Shown here in pieces: positions 1 to 7,531 of a stretch of DNA of 64,000 nt (positions within the stretch are counted from its first letter, which is position 1; every line of letters starts with the position of its first letter). The position numbers and the translations under genes were made by a program. Origin of the DNA: Paracnuella aquatica (GTDB lineage Bacteria; Bacteroidota; Bacteroidia; Chitinophagales; Chitinophagaceae); contig NZ_QOWJ01000001.1 of NCBI RefSeq assembly GCF_003332885.2, positions 124,001-188,000 on the forward strand. The letters run 5' to 3'. The notes below the pieces were generated by a model. The model worked only from the letters and a program-made list of their open reading frames with translations. It had not been told where the DNA came from and did no database searches.

Positions 1-1
1 T

Positions 2-385
2 GTGGGCCAGTATCGTTTTCCGCTGAGCCAGTACAGTTGGGAAATTCCGGAGGGCGGTTGTCCGCTCGGAACCGACCCGCTGGAAACAGCAAAACGGGAA
101 CTTGAAGAAGAAACCGGATTGGTTGCAACCCAGTGGACAAGGATACAGGAAATGCACTTAAGCAACTCCGTTAGCGACGAACATTGTTTTATTTACCTGG
201 CACAGGGGCTGCAGCAAATGCAGGCCATGCCGGAGGAAACAGAACAACTGGTGGTGCGGCAAGTCCCTTTTACCGAGTTGTACCAAATGGTGGCCAACGG
301 AAAAATTACCGATGCCATTACTGTGGCTGCGGTGTTGAATGTGCACATCATGATTTTGGAAGGAACACTAAAAATAAAAGGTTGA
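2..385 (+). CDS. Nudix hydrolase, 5' end cut by window edge
   Basis: C-terminal part (127 codons visible) of a Nudix-fold hydrolase; the frame is open to the window edge, so the true start lies upstream. Enzymes with this architecture cleave nucleoside diphosphates linked to another group, and the sequence resembles the ADP-ribose/ADP-sugar pyrophosphatase branch (PEGG..DPLE..KREL). The Nudix box Gx5Ex7REUxEExGU lies at visible residues 18-40: Gly18, Arg32, Glu33, Glu36, Glu37 and Gly39 are present, but the first box Glu is Thr24. The metal-binding REUxEE core is intact, so activity is likely, though substrate is unknown. The stop codon TGA at 383-385 overlaps the proposed TTG start of the next gene, which suggests translational coupling in one operon. 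Confidence 0.85.
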   Translation: MGQYRFPLSQYSWEIPEGGCPLGTDPLETAKRELEEETGLVATQWTRIQEMHLSNSVSDEHCFIYLAQGLQQMQAMPEETEQLVVRQVPFTELYQMVANGKITDAITVAAVLNVHIMILEGTLKIKG

Positions 386-1122
386 AAAAATCTTCATTGA
401 TCATAGGGCGGCAGCCGCTTGCCGAAGCAATGGATGCGGGCCGTCCCATCGACAAAATTTTGTTGGCAAAAAACGCCGGCGGCGAAATGGCGGCTACCAT
501 ACGTAGGTTGGCCAAGGACCGCAACATACCGGTGCAGGTTGTGCCCATTGAAAAACTCAATTCCATTAGCCGCGCCAACCATCAGGGTGTGATTGCGTTT
601 GCAGCCTTGGTGCAATACCTCGACCTGCAACAAGTGATCGATCATGTGGTAGGACAGGGGCAGGTGCCGCTTTTTGTGATACTGGATGGTGTAACGGATG
701 TGCGCAACATTGGCGCCATTGCCCGTACTGCTTTATGTTGCGGTGCACAGGCCCTCATCATCCCCGACAAGGGCGTTGGTGCATTGAATGAAGAAGCGCT
801 GAAATCTTCGGCCGGTGCGCTGGAAAAAATACATGTGTGCCGGGTAAACAGTTTGATGAAAGCGGTGGACGAACTGCACATGAACGGCATTAAGGTTTTT
901 GCTGCAGAAATGGAAGCAAAGCCGTTGCTGCACGAACTGGATTGGAAAGAACCGGCAGCAGTGGTAATGGGCTCGGAGGACAAAGGTGTTTATCCTGCGC
1001 TGATGAAAATCTGCGATGAAAAATTTCGCATACCCATGGCCGGTAGCTTCGAGTCGCTGAACGTTTCGGTAGCGGCAGGAATGATACTTTATGAAGCGAT
1101 GAAAAAGCGGATGGAAAATTAG
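382..1122 (+). CDS. rlmB: TrmH/SpoU family 23S rRNA 2'-O-methyltransferase (RlmB type)
   Basis: SPOUT-class RNA methyltransferase of about 246 residues, the usual RlmB length. RlmB methylates the 2'-OH of a conserved guanosine in the 23S rRNA peptidyl-transferase loop using SAM. Visible are an N-terminal substrate-binding domain (IIGRQPLAEAM, then a conserved NHQG) and the three SpoU motifs: DGVTDVRNIGAIARTA, VVMGSEDKGV, and IPMAGSFESLNVSVAAG. These form the trefoil-knot SAM site. The open frame extends to 184, but that part lies inside the Nudix gene. The TTG at 382 overlaps the upstream TGA (TTGA) and lies just before the conserved N-terminus, so I chose it. It is co-directional with the Nudix and lyase genes. 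RlmB versus a close TrmH paralog cannot be fully separated by eye. Confidence 0.88.
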   Translation: MKKSSLIIGRQPLAEAMDAGRPIDKILLAKNAGGEMAATIRRLAKDRNIPVQVVPIEKLNSISRANHQGVIAFAALVQYLDLQQVIDHVVGQGQVPLFVILDGVTDVRNIGAIARTALCCGAQALIIPDKGVGALNEEALKSSAGALEKIHVCRVNSLMKAVDELHMNGIKVFAAEMEAKPLLHELDWKEPAAVVMGSEDKGVYPALMKICDEKFRIPMAGSFESLNVSVAAGMILYEAMKKRMEN

Positions 1123-1129
1123 TCTGTGC

Positions 1130-2011
1130 ATGAATACCGAAATCCCAAATCCGCAATCCGAAATTCAGCTCGTTGAATGTCCCCGCGACGCCATGCAGGG
1201 TTGGAAACATTTTATCGAAACCGAAGACAAAATCAATTACCTGAACGCCTTGTTGCAGGTGGGTTTTCATACGCTGGATTTCGGCTCATTTGTTTCCCCG
1301 AAAGCCATTCCGCAAATGGCGGACACTGCAGCTGTTTTGGCCGGTCTCCACTTGTCGAACACAAATACAAAGTTGTTGGCAATTGTTGCCAATATTCGCG
1401 GTGCGGAAGAGGCAGCCGCGTTCGATGCAATTAAATATCTGGGTTTTCCTTTTTCACTTTCACCCACGTTTCAGCAGCGCAATACGAACAGCAATATTGA
1501 AGAAGCCGTGACGCGGGTAGACGCCATCCAGCTGCTTTGTCAACAAATGGGAAAGGAATTGGTGCTGTACCTGAGCATGGGTTTTGGCAACCCTTATGGC
1601 GATCCGTATAATCCAGATGTGCTGCTGCATTGGGCAGGTGAAATGGCCGCTAAAGGCATCCGCACTATTTCGCTGGCTGATACCGTTGGCGTGGCTACGC
1701 CGGATCAAATACAATTTGCGCTGCAAACTTTAATTCCGCAATACAAGGAAGTTACTTTTGGTGTGCACCTGCATTCGGCGCCGCACAACTGGCAGCTGAA
1801 GCTAACCGCAGCATGGGACGCCGGCTGCCGCAGATTTGATGGTGCCCTCAAAGGCATTGGCGGTTGCCCCATGGCCGCCGATGATTTGGTGGGGAATATG
1901 GACACCGAACAAATGCTGCGCTATTTTCAGAAACAACCCGGCTTGCTGCAGGTAAATGAGCAGGCGTTGAGCCGGAGCCTGCAACTGGCCACGGAAATAT
2001 TTGGCGTGTAA
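1130..2011 (+). CDS. Hydroxymethylglutaryl-CoA lyase-like enzyme
   Basis: HMGL-like TIM-barrel protein of 293 residues. HMG-CoA lyase cleaves HMG-CoA to acetoacetate and acetyl-CoA with a divalent metal, in leucine or ketone-body catabolism. Expected residues are visible: Arg19-Asp20 in ECPRDAMQG, metal ligands His213 and His215 in GVHLHSAP, and the catalytic cysteine at position 246 in GIGGCPMA followed by GNMDTE. It begins 7 bases after rlmB, so it is probably in the same operon. The first 12 residues (MNTEIPNPQSEI) are low-complexity and encoded by a copy of an intergenic AATCCGAAAT-type repeat; the family's conserved part starts at QLVECPRD. HMG-CoA lyase is the best call, but other DRE-TIM lyases are possible. 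Confidence 0.82.
   Translation: MNTEIPNPQSEIQLVECPRDAMQGWKHFIETEDKINYLNALLQVGFHTLDFGSFVSPKAIPQMADTAAVLAGLHLSNTNTKLLAIVANIRGAEEAAAFDAIKYLGFPFSLSPTFQQRNTNSNIEEAVTRVDAIQLLCQQMGKELVLYLSMGFGNPYGDPYNPDVLLHWAGEMAAKGIRTISLADTVGVATPDQIQFALQTLIPQYKEVTFGVHLHSAPHNWQLKLTAAWDAGCRRFDGALKGIGGCPMAADDLVGNMDTEQMLRYFQKQPGLLQVNEQALSRSLQLATEIFGV
1134..1168 (+). repeat. AATCCGAAAT-word repeat inside coding N-terminus
   Basis: Short low-complexity stretch of ACCGAAATCC / CAAATCCGC / AATCCGAAATTC words. It shares the exact 13-mer CAATCCGAAATTC (1154-1166) with the noncoding repeat at 38945-38957. Here the words are read as NTEIPNPQSEI at the start of the lyase gene. Confidence 0.7.
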
Positions 2012-2052
2012 AAAGTTTATTTTAGCCGTTAAACGTTACTGATTTTGTTGCC

Positions 2053-3072
2053 ATGGACTTGATGCTCAAACTGGCATTGCCACCCGCTTCGCACCACATA
2101 CAACACACCCATAAAATCCTTTCCATTGGTTCCTGTTTTACCGAACATATTGGTAATGCCTTGCAAGACCTGAAGTTTGATGTGCTGCAAAATCCATCGG
2201 GCATCCTGTTTGATCCCGCTTCGGTTTGTGCCAGCCTCGTGGCTTTCCTGCAAGGAAAAGTATACGGCCCTGAAGATCTATTTTTTTACAATGAATTGTG
2301 GCAAAGTTGGAATCACCACAGCCGTTTTTCAGGCGTAGACCAGGATTCTGTCTTAGCGCAAATAAATGCCGCCCAGCAACAGGCCGCTGCGTATTTGCAG
2401 GATGCCGATTGGCTAATCATTACATTGGGTTCTTCGTTTAGCTACCGGCTGCAGCAACTGGCAACGGTTGCCGGTATTAACCAAACACACCCGGCGTCGA
2501 TGGGCGGGGTGGCCAATTGTCACCGGGCACCTGCGCAATGGTTCAACAAGCACTTGCTGCAAATCACTGAAACCATTGAATTGTTAGACAATACGATTCA
2601 CCAGCTTTTTTACCACAACCGAAAAGTTCGGATCATTTTTACGGTATCGCCGGTGCGGCACATAAGAGATGGGGTAGTGGAAAATAACCGCAGTAAAGCG
2701 CGGTTGATCGAAGCGGTGCATCACCTGGTAAACAAGTTCGACCGGCTGCATTACTTTCCTTCTTACGAACTGGTGGTGGATGTGCTGCGCGACTACCGCT
2801 TTTTTGCTGAAGACATGGTGCATCCCAATTACCTGGCAACGGGTTTTGTGCTGGACAAGTTTTTACAAACATTCACCAGCGCCGAAACGCAGGAACTAGC
2901 TTCTCTGCTGCGGTCGCTGCACACCGCCCGGAAACACAAAGCGCAACATCCCGAAACCGAAGCGCATCAGAAGTTTTTAGCGGCACATTTTAATAAAACA
3001 AAGGAGTTGCAGGAGCGGTATCCGTTTTTAGATTTGAGCGATGAGTTGGGATATTTTGGTGGTGGTCAATAG
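2053..3072 (+). CDS. GSCFA domain-containing protein
   Basis: 339-residue protein of the GSCFA family (PF08885), named after a Gly-Ser-Cys-Phe-Ala signature; here it reads SIGSCFTEHIG with Gly26-Ser27-Cys28-Phe29. The family has an SGNH-hydrolase-like look: an N-terminal GSCF block, a central ITLGSSFSY segment and a late DMVHPNYLA block that may supply the catalytic Asp-x-x-His. Members are common in Bacteroidota and Alphaproteobacteria, and their substrate has not been established to my knowledge. No signal peptide is seen, so it is probably cytoplasmic. A near-consensus -7 box (TGATTTTG, 2040-2047) lies 5 bases before the ATG. It converges on miaE across a large inverted repeat. Confidence 0.82.
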   Translation: MDLMLKLALPPASHHIQHTHKILSIGSCFTEHIGNALQDLKFDVLQNPSGILFDPASVCASLVAFLQGKVYGPEDLFFYNELWQSWNHHSRFSGVDQDSVLAQINAAQQQAAAYLQDADWLIITLGSSFSYRLQQLATVAGINQTHPASMGGVANCHRAPAQWFNKHLLQITETIELLDNTIHQLFYHNRKVRIIFTVSPVRHIRDGVVENNRSKARLIEAVHHLVNKFDRLHYFPSYELVVDVLRDYRFFAEDMVHPNYLATGFVLDKFLQTFTSAETQELASLLRSLHTARKHKAQHPETEAHQKFLAAHFNKTKELQERYPFLDLSDELGYFGGGQ

Positions 3073-3080
3073 CTGCTGCA

Positions 3081-3282
3081 CGTCATTGCGAGGCGCTGCA
3101 CGAGGCATGACGTTATAGTAAATTGCGGCGCCGAAGCAATCTCCAGCTACTATTGTTGCGAAACGAATGAACCACAAGTACACATTTTGAAATCAAAACG
3201 GCGTCCTTGCTGTTTGGTGGGAGATTGCTTCGGCGCAGGCGATACCGCACTTTAATTAACGTCGCTGCGCCTCGCAATGACG
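3081..3282. repeat. 202-bp inverted repeat with CGTCATTGCGAGG ends
   Basis: Palindromic element between the convergent GSCFA and miaE genes. The outer arms are a perfect 16-bp inverted repeat (3081-3096 with 3267-3282) and the inner arms a perfect 17-bp one (3128-3144 with 3220-3236, GCCGAAGCAATCTCC core). The middle third is not self-complementary. It matches the widespread GTCATTGCGAGG...GAAGCAATC class of genomic palindromes and carries no reading frame. It could serve as a bidirectional terminator or as a nonautonomous mobile element. Confidence 0.85.
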
Positions 3283-3349
3283 CCTTTGCTCGATGACTGC
3301 TTTGGGTTGCACCTGAACTAGTGTGGAAATGCAATCAAGAAAATTGCAA

Positions 3350-3970
3350 CTAGTGCATCCGGTCGCCGCGTAGCTCGAGCCGTTGCATTACATCTGCTTC
3401 AAAAGCCAGCCATTCCTTCCAGCGGCGGCGCACCTTTTCTTTATCCAGGTATGTTTCGGCCAATTCAATAAAAAGGGTATAATGCCCGGCCTCGCTTTCC
3501 ATAAAGCGACGGTAAAATTGGCGCAGGTAATCGTCATTCAGGCCTTCGCTCAGGCGCTTGAATCGTTCGCAGCTACGGGCCTCAATCAGCGCCATGGTCA
3601 GGAGCTGGTCCAGCAGCCGCCCGTCGGCAGCGCCGCCTTTTTGCTGAAACTGCAGCAGGCTGTTTACGTACTGGTCTTTGCGCTGCCGGCCCAATGGCAG
3701 GCCGCGCTTTTTAAGTTCGGCCAACACCAGCCGAAAATGTCCCCATTCCTCCGTCACTACTGGTGCTAGTTCGGCAACCAGTTTTTCCTTTTCGGAATTT
3801 AATTGGATCAGTGAAATGCAGGAAACTGCCGCTTTTTGCTCGCAATAGGCATGGTCGGTAAGAATTTCGCCCAAGGAGATTTCGGCTAAATTCACCCACC
3901 GCGGATCGGTGGGCAATTGCAGGCCCAGGATGGCGCGGGTGTCCTGCGATAACTCTTCGGCGTGGTTCAT
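3350..3970 (-). CDS. miaE: tRNA-(ms2io6A)-hydroxylase MiaE
   Basis: 206-residue non-heme di-iron protein that hydroxylates the isopentenyl group of ms2i6A37 in tRNAs reading U-initial codons, after MiaA and MiaB have acted. The carboxylate-bridged di-iron ligands are visible as Glu44 (HAYCEQKAA), Glu75-x-x-His78 (EEWGHF), Glu130 (IEARSCERF) and Glu160-x-x-His163 (ESEAGHY). Length and ligand order fit the family. The ATG at 3970 is preceded by an exact TATTTTTG box separated by only four bases, so the mRNA may be leaderless. Its role in Bacteroidota is little studied; the assignment rests on sequence motifs. Confidence 0.88.
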   Translation of the reverse strand: MNHAEELSQDTRAILGLQLPTDPRWVNLAEISLGEILTDHAYCEQKAAVSCISLIQLNSEKEKLVAELAPVVTEEWGHFRLVLAELKKRGLPLGRQRKDQYVNSLLQFQQKGGAADGRLLDQLLTMALIEARSCERFKRLSEGLNDDYLRQFYRRFMESEAGHYTLFIELAETYLDKEKVRRRWKEWLAFEADVMQRLELRGDRMH

Positions 3971-3974
3971 GGGG

Positions 3975-3982
3975 CAAAAATA
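3975..3982 (-). promoter_or_regulatory. miaE -7 promoter box TATTTTTG
   Basis: Exact match to the Bacteroidota TAnnTTTG element on the minus strand. It ends four bases (CCCC) before the miaE ATG. No good -33 TTTG is seen at normal spacing. Confidence 0.6.
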
Positions 3983-3992
3983 GAGTGGGGAG

Positions 3993-4447
3993 GGGAGAGT
4001 TGGCAGTTGGAGGTTCGGAGTTGGCAGTTGGCAGTCGAGAGTAAAGGGGAAATGCTCATCGTGTATGCAGCTGATTATTTAAAGATTGTCAGCGTTTCTC
4101 TAAAGAAGAAGCAGGATTTGCTCAACGGGTGATGTTGCCGTTTATGGCGGCCTCTTGCCTTTGTCATCCTGAGCACAGCGAAGGATCTAAGCTAGCAATA
4201 ACCGATTTTACGGATAAAGGAAAAGCACCTGCTTTTTCAAGATATGGTCATCCTGTGCGGCACTCAGATCCTTCACTGCGCTCAGGATGACAAATGCAGG
4301 ATCGTGATAGTCAGCAAAAAGCAGGCGCCGTCAGTTCTTTAAAAAAACGCTAATTACCCTGCCGGCATCTTTGCCGCCGACAAATACATCCCATCCCGCT
4401 ACTACAGCTGACAGCTCTCAACTATCAACTCCAAACTGCCAGCTCAC
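3993..4447. repeat. Nested inverted repeats between miaE and rpsO
   Basis: The 593-base gap between the divergent genes miaE and rpsO has no gene. Its outer arms are word repeats: AGTTGGCAGTTGG-type at 3993-4044 and the complementary CAACTnnCAAACTGCCAGC-type at 4400-4447. Nested inside is a second palindrome with arms GTCATCCTGAGCnCAGnGAAGGATCT at 4162-4188 and, inverted, 4266-4292; a partial third copy (GTCATCCTGTGCGG) starts at 4248. No reading frame is supported. It looks like one repeat inserted into, or grown around, another. Confidence 0.75.
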
Positions 4448-4480
4448 TTTTCACCGCTAACTACTCCCAATTCCCCTGAT

Positions 4481-4509
4481 TTTCGTGTCAACTAATTTCC
4501 TTAGCTTTG
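4481..4509 (+). promoter_or_regulatory. rpsO promoter, TTTC-N17-TAGCTTTG
   Basis: Exact TAnnTTTG box at 4502-4509 with TTTC at 4481-4484 as a -33 candidate, 17 bases apart. It predicts a leader of about 50 bases for rpsO. Confidence 0.65.
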
Positions 4510-4563
4510 CCCCCGAAAATATACATGGGTATCTAATCGGATGTCTTTTCAAAAAAAACTACG

Positions 4564-4833
4564 ATGTCATTAACTAAAGAAAAAAAAGCGAGCATTTTCG
4601 GTCAATTTGGAGGATCGGAAACAAACACAGGCTCTATTGAGGGCCAAATTGCGCTGCTGACAGAGCGCATCAGCCAAATCTCCGGCCATTTGCAGCAAAA
4701 CAAAAAAGATTTCTCTACCCACCGTGGCCTGATGCAGCTGGTTGGTAAGCGCCGCCGCCTGCTCAATTACCTGCAAAAACACAACCTGCAGGGCTATCGC
4801 CAACTGATTGAGAAGCTGGGTTTAAGAAAATAA
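4564..4833 (+). CDS. rpsO: 30S ribosomal protein S15
   Basis: 89 residues, the standard S15 length. S15 is a primary 16S rRNA-binding protein of the 30S platform, contacting h20-h22. Hallmarks visible are TGSIEGQIALLTERI near the N-terminus, the HLQQNKKDFSTHRGL helix-turn, and the C-terminal GKRRRLLNYLQ...YRQLIEKLGLRK. It starts the conserved rpsO-pnp pair. It is followed by a compact terminator and a second perfect hairpin before pnp, which suggests partial termination and RNA processing between the two genes, as known for rpsO-pnp in other bacteria. Confidence 0.97.
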   Translation: MSLTKEKKASIFGQFGGSETNTGSIEGQIALLTERISQISGHLQQNKKDFSTHRGLMQLVGKRRRLLNYLQKHNLQGYRQLIEKLGLRK

Positions 4834-4851
4834 TTTACCTATTGCACATAT

Positions 4852-4877
4852 CCCTCCCGGTAAGGGAGGGCTTTTTG
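4852..4877 (+). terminator. rpsO terminator or attenuator
   Basis: 7-bp perfect GC-rich stem CCCTCCC / GGGAGGG (4852-4858, 4864-4870) with loop GGTAA, followed by CTTTTTG. Confidence 0.85.
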
Positions 4878-4912
4878 TTTAGTACAGCGGGCTTGTGTCC
4901 GCTGTACTAAAC
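4877..4912 (+). promoter_or_regulatory. Perfect 14-bp hairpin in pnp leader
   Basis: Perfect stem GTTTAGTACAGCGG / CCGCTGTACTAAAC (4877-4890, 4899-4912) with an 8-base loop, 73 bases before the pnp start. It has no U-run, so it is not a terminator. Its position matches the RNase III-processed pnp leader hairpin of Escherichia coli; that role here is inferred. Confidence 0.7.
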
Positions 4913-4985
4913 TTGTTTCTGCATTTCATTTTACCTTTCCTTGATTGCTTGTCCCTCCTGCACATCAGGGAACAAACTTGGACCA

Positions 4986-7301
4986 ATGCTCACACAAAAA
5001 ATCAGCAAAACATTTGACATAGGCGATGGTAGGGAAGTGACCATCGAAACCGGCAGACTGGCACGACAAGCGGATGGATCGGTAACGGTGCGCATGGGCA
5101 ACTCTATTTTACTGGCTACAGTAGTAGCTACCGAAGAGCCCAAACCCGGACAGGAGTTTTTCCCGCTCAGCGTGGATTATATGGAGAAATTCGCCTCTGC
5201 AGGTCGCATTCCCGGCTCTTTCTTTAAACGCGAAGGCCGCCTTTCCGATTACGAGGTGCTTATTTCCCGCCTCATCGACCGGGCACTGCGCCCCTTGTTC
5301 CCCGAAGATTATTTCTGCGAGGTGCAGGTGATCGTAACCCTTATTTCTTCCGATGCGGAGATCATGCCCGATGCACTGGCCTGCCTGGCAGCCTCTGCGG
5401 CACTGGCTGTTTCTACTATTCCCATTAAAGAAATCATTTCGGAAGTGCGGGTTAGCCGCATCGGCGGTCAATTCAAGATCAACCCCACCCGCAGCGAAAT
5501 GCAACAGTCCGATATGGACTTCATCGTTGCCGCTACCATGGACAACATCATGATGGTGGAAGGTGAGGCTAAAGAATGCTCTGAAGATGACCTGGTGGAA
5601 GCACTGGGTGTTGCCCACGAAGCCATCCGCAAGCAGATCCAGGCCCAGGCCGAACTGCGCGACATGGTAGGCGTAGGCCCCAAACGCGATTATCCAAAGC
5701 CCCAGCAAAACGATGCACTGCGCCAGCGTGTAGAAGAGTTTGCTAAGGAGCGCATGCTGGCTGATGCCCGCGGACGTCTGCCTAAAGCGGAGCGCAAAGA
5801 AAACTACAAGAAGATTTTTGAAGACCTGAAAGAGGTGCTGCGTCAGGAAGCGAATTTGCCCGAAGGCGAAGACATTGCCGACGACATCAAAAAGATGGTC
5901 AAAAATTATCTTTCCGACCTGCAGTACCACGTGGTTCGGGAAATGATCCTGAACGACCGGACCCGCCTCGACGGACGCGGATTGGAAGATGTGCGTCCGC
6001 TGGACATGGAGGTAGACGTGCTGCCCACGCCACACGGCGCTGCACTGTTTACCCGCGGCGAAACACAGTCGCTCACCACAGTTACCCTCGGTACGCCGCT
6101 GGACGAACTGTTGGTAGAAAGCGCTGCCTCTTCCGAATATTCGAAATTTATCCTGCACTATAATTTCCCGCCGTTCTCAACCGGTGAGGTGAAGTTTTTG
6201 CGCGGCCCCGGCCGTCGCGAGGTAGGCCACGGCAACCTGGCCCTGCGTTCGCTAAAGCAAATGATGCCTGCCGGCGATTTTGCCTATACCGTTCGCGTAG
6301 TGAGTGATATCCTTGAATCAAACGGTTCATCTTCGATGGCTACCGTTTGCGCCGGTTCGCTGGCCCTGATGGATGCCGGTGTTCCTTTCCGCAAGCACGT
6401 AGCTGGTGTAGCGATGGGTTTAATCACTGAAGGTGGTAAATACGCAGTGCTTACCGATATCCTGGGCGATGAAGATCACCTGGGCGATATGGACTTTAAA
6501 GTAACCGGCACCCGCGATGGCATTTGCGGTATCCAGATGGATATCAAAGTAGATGGCCTGCCGCTGGAGGTAATGAAGGCTGCGCTGCAGCAAGCCAACC
6601 GCGGCCGCATGCACATTTTGGATGCCATGCACAACTGCATTGGCGAAGCCCGCAGCGATGTGAAGCCGCATGCTCCACGCATGATCAAGCTGTTCATCGA
6701 CCGCGAGTACATTGGTGCAGTGATCGGGCCACAGGGCAAGATCATCCAGGAAATTCAACGCGAAACCGGTACTACCATCAATATCGAGGAAAAGAACAAC
6801 CAGGGCGAAGTAGGCATTTTCGGCGCCAACAAAGAAGGCGTAGACAAAGCCGTATCCTGGATCAAAGGCATTGTTTCGGTACCGGAAGTAGGCGAGGAGT
6901 ACGAAGCTACCGTGAAGACCATTCAGCCTTACGGTGCTTTTGTTGAATTCATGCCCGGCAAACAAGGTTTGCTGCACATTTCGGAAGTAAGCTGGAAGCG
7001 TCTTGAGTCGCTGGAAGGCGTGCTGAACGAAGGCGATGTGGTGAAAGTAAAACTCACCGGAACTGATCCCAAGACCGGCAAGTTTAAATTGAGCCGCAAA
7101 GTATTGTTGCCCAAACCCGAAGGTATGACCGACGACCGTGGCGACCGTGGTGAAGGCGGCGAACGTCGCGGACCACGCCCCGAACGCCGCGATGGCGGTA
7201 ACGGCCAGCGCCGCGAAGGTGGTGGTTTCCGTCCGCAAGGCGGTGGCGGTTACAACCGTCCGCAGCAGTCGGAAGGCGGCCAGCAGGGTGAACAGGAATA
7301 A
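4986..7301 (+). CDS. pnp: Polyribonucleotide nucleotidyltransferase (PNPase)
   Basis: Phosphorolytic 3'-5' exoribonuclease of the RNA decay machinery, 771 residues. Order of domains: RNase PH-like core 1 (about 20-230), all-helical linker, RNase PH-like core 2 (about 320-560, with GRGLEDVRPLD and FTRGETQSLTTVTLGT), KH domain (GAVIGPQGKIIQEIQ) and S1 domain (YGAFVEFMPGKQGLLHISEV). The C-terminal tail of about 60 residues is rich in Arg, Gly and Gln (GDRGEGGERRGPRPERR), an extension likely to bind RNA. The open frame begins with TTG at 4941, but the ATG at 4986 matches the family N-terminus (LTQKISKTFDIGDGREV). It lies downstream of rpsO with a hairpin leader and ends at a strong terminator. 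Confidence 0.97.
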   Translation: MLTQKISKTFDIGDGREVTIETGRLARQADGSVTVRMGNSILLATVVATEEPKPGQEFFPLSVDYMEKFASAGRIPGSFFKREGRLSDYEVLISRLIDRALRPLFPEDYFCEVQVIVTLISSDAEIMPDALACLAASAALAVSTIPIKEIISEVRVSRIGGQFKINPTRSEMQQSDMDFIVAATMDNIMMVEGEAKECSEDDLVEALGVAHEAIRKQIQAQAELRDMVGVGPKRDYPKPQQNDALRQRVEEFAKERMLADARGRLPKAERKENYKKIFEDLKEVLRQEANLPEGEDIADDIKKMVKNYLSDLQYHVVREMILNDRTRLDGRGLEDVRPLDMEVDVLPTPHGAALFTRGETQSLTTVTLGTPLDELLVESAASSEYSKFILHYNFPPFSTGEVKFLRGPGRREVGHGNLALRSLKQMMPAGDFAYTVRVVSDILESNGSSSMATVCAGSLALMDAGVPFRKHVAGVAMGLITEGGKYAVLTDILGDEDHLGDMDFKVTGTRDGICGIQMDIKVDGLPLEVMKAALQQANRGRMHILDAMHNCIGEARSDVKPHAPRMIKLFIDREYIGAVIGPQGKIIQEIQRETGTTINIEEKNNQGEVGIFGANKEGVDKAVSWIKGIVSVPEVGEEYEATVKTIQPYGAFVEFMPGKQGLLHISEVSWKRLESLEGVLNEGDVVKVKLTGTDPKTGKFKLSRKVLLPKPEGMTDDRGDRGEGGERRGPRPERRDGGNGQRREGGGFRPQGGGGYNRPQQSEGGQQGEQE

Positions 7302-7320
7302 GCACCAATTTTAATACATT

Positions 7321-7355
7321 AAGGCTGCCGGTATTTCGCCGGCAGCCTTTTTATT
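7321..7355 (+). terminator. pnp terminator
   Basis: 11-bp perfect stem AAGGCTGCCGG / CCGGCAGCCTT (7321-7331, 7339-7349), followed by TTTTATTTT. Confidence 0.9.
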
Positions 7356-7531
7356 TTGTGGCGTATTGTGGTTGCAAAACTGTCCGCAATAATCACTGCC
7401 ATTTGATAAAATAAAAGCGGCACGAAAGGCATTGGTCATATAACAATAGCGGGCAATTTTACGAAAGTAGCCAATGCTTACACCGCTCATTTTGCTGCAA
7501 AAAAATTCATACTGCATTCTATCTTTAAAAT

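Noticed and set aside
184-381. Longer reading of the rRNA methyltransferase gene
   Set aside because: These codons lie inside the Nudix gene in another frame and do not resemble the family N-terminus; the TTG at 382 fits both the overlap and the homologs.
5109-6158. 349-codon frame opposite pnp, and similar long antisense frames at 6420-7238, 23169-24092, 40890-41744, 50628-51506 and 57158-58054
   Set aside because: All lie wholly inside well-recognised genes on the other strand and arise from codon bias; rich in Cys, His and Phe, without domains.
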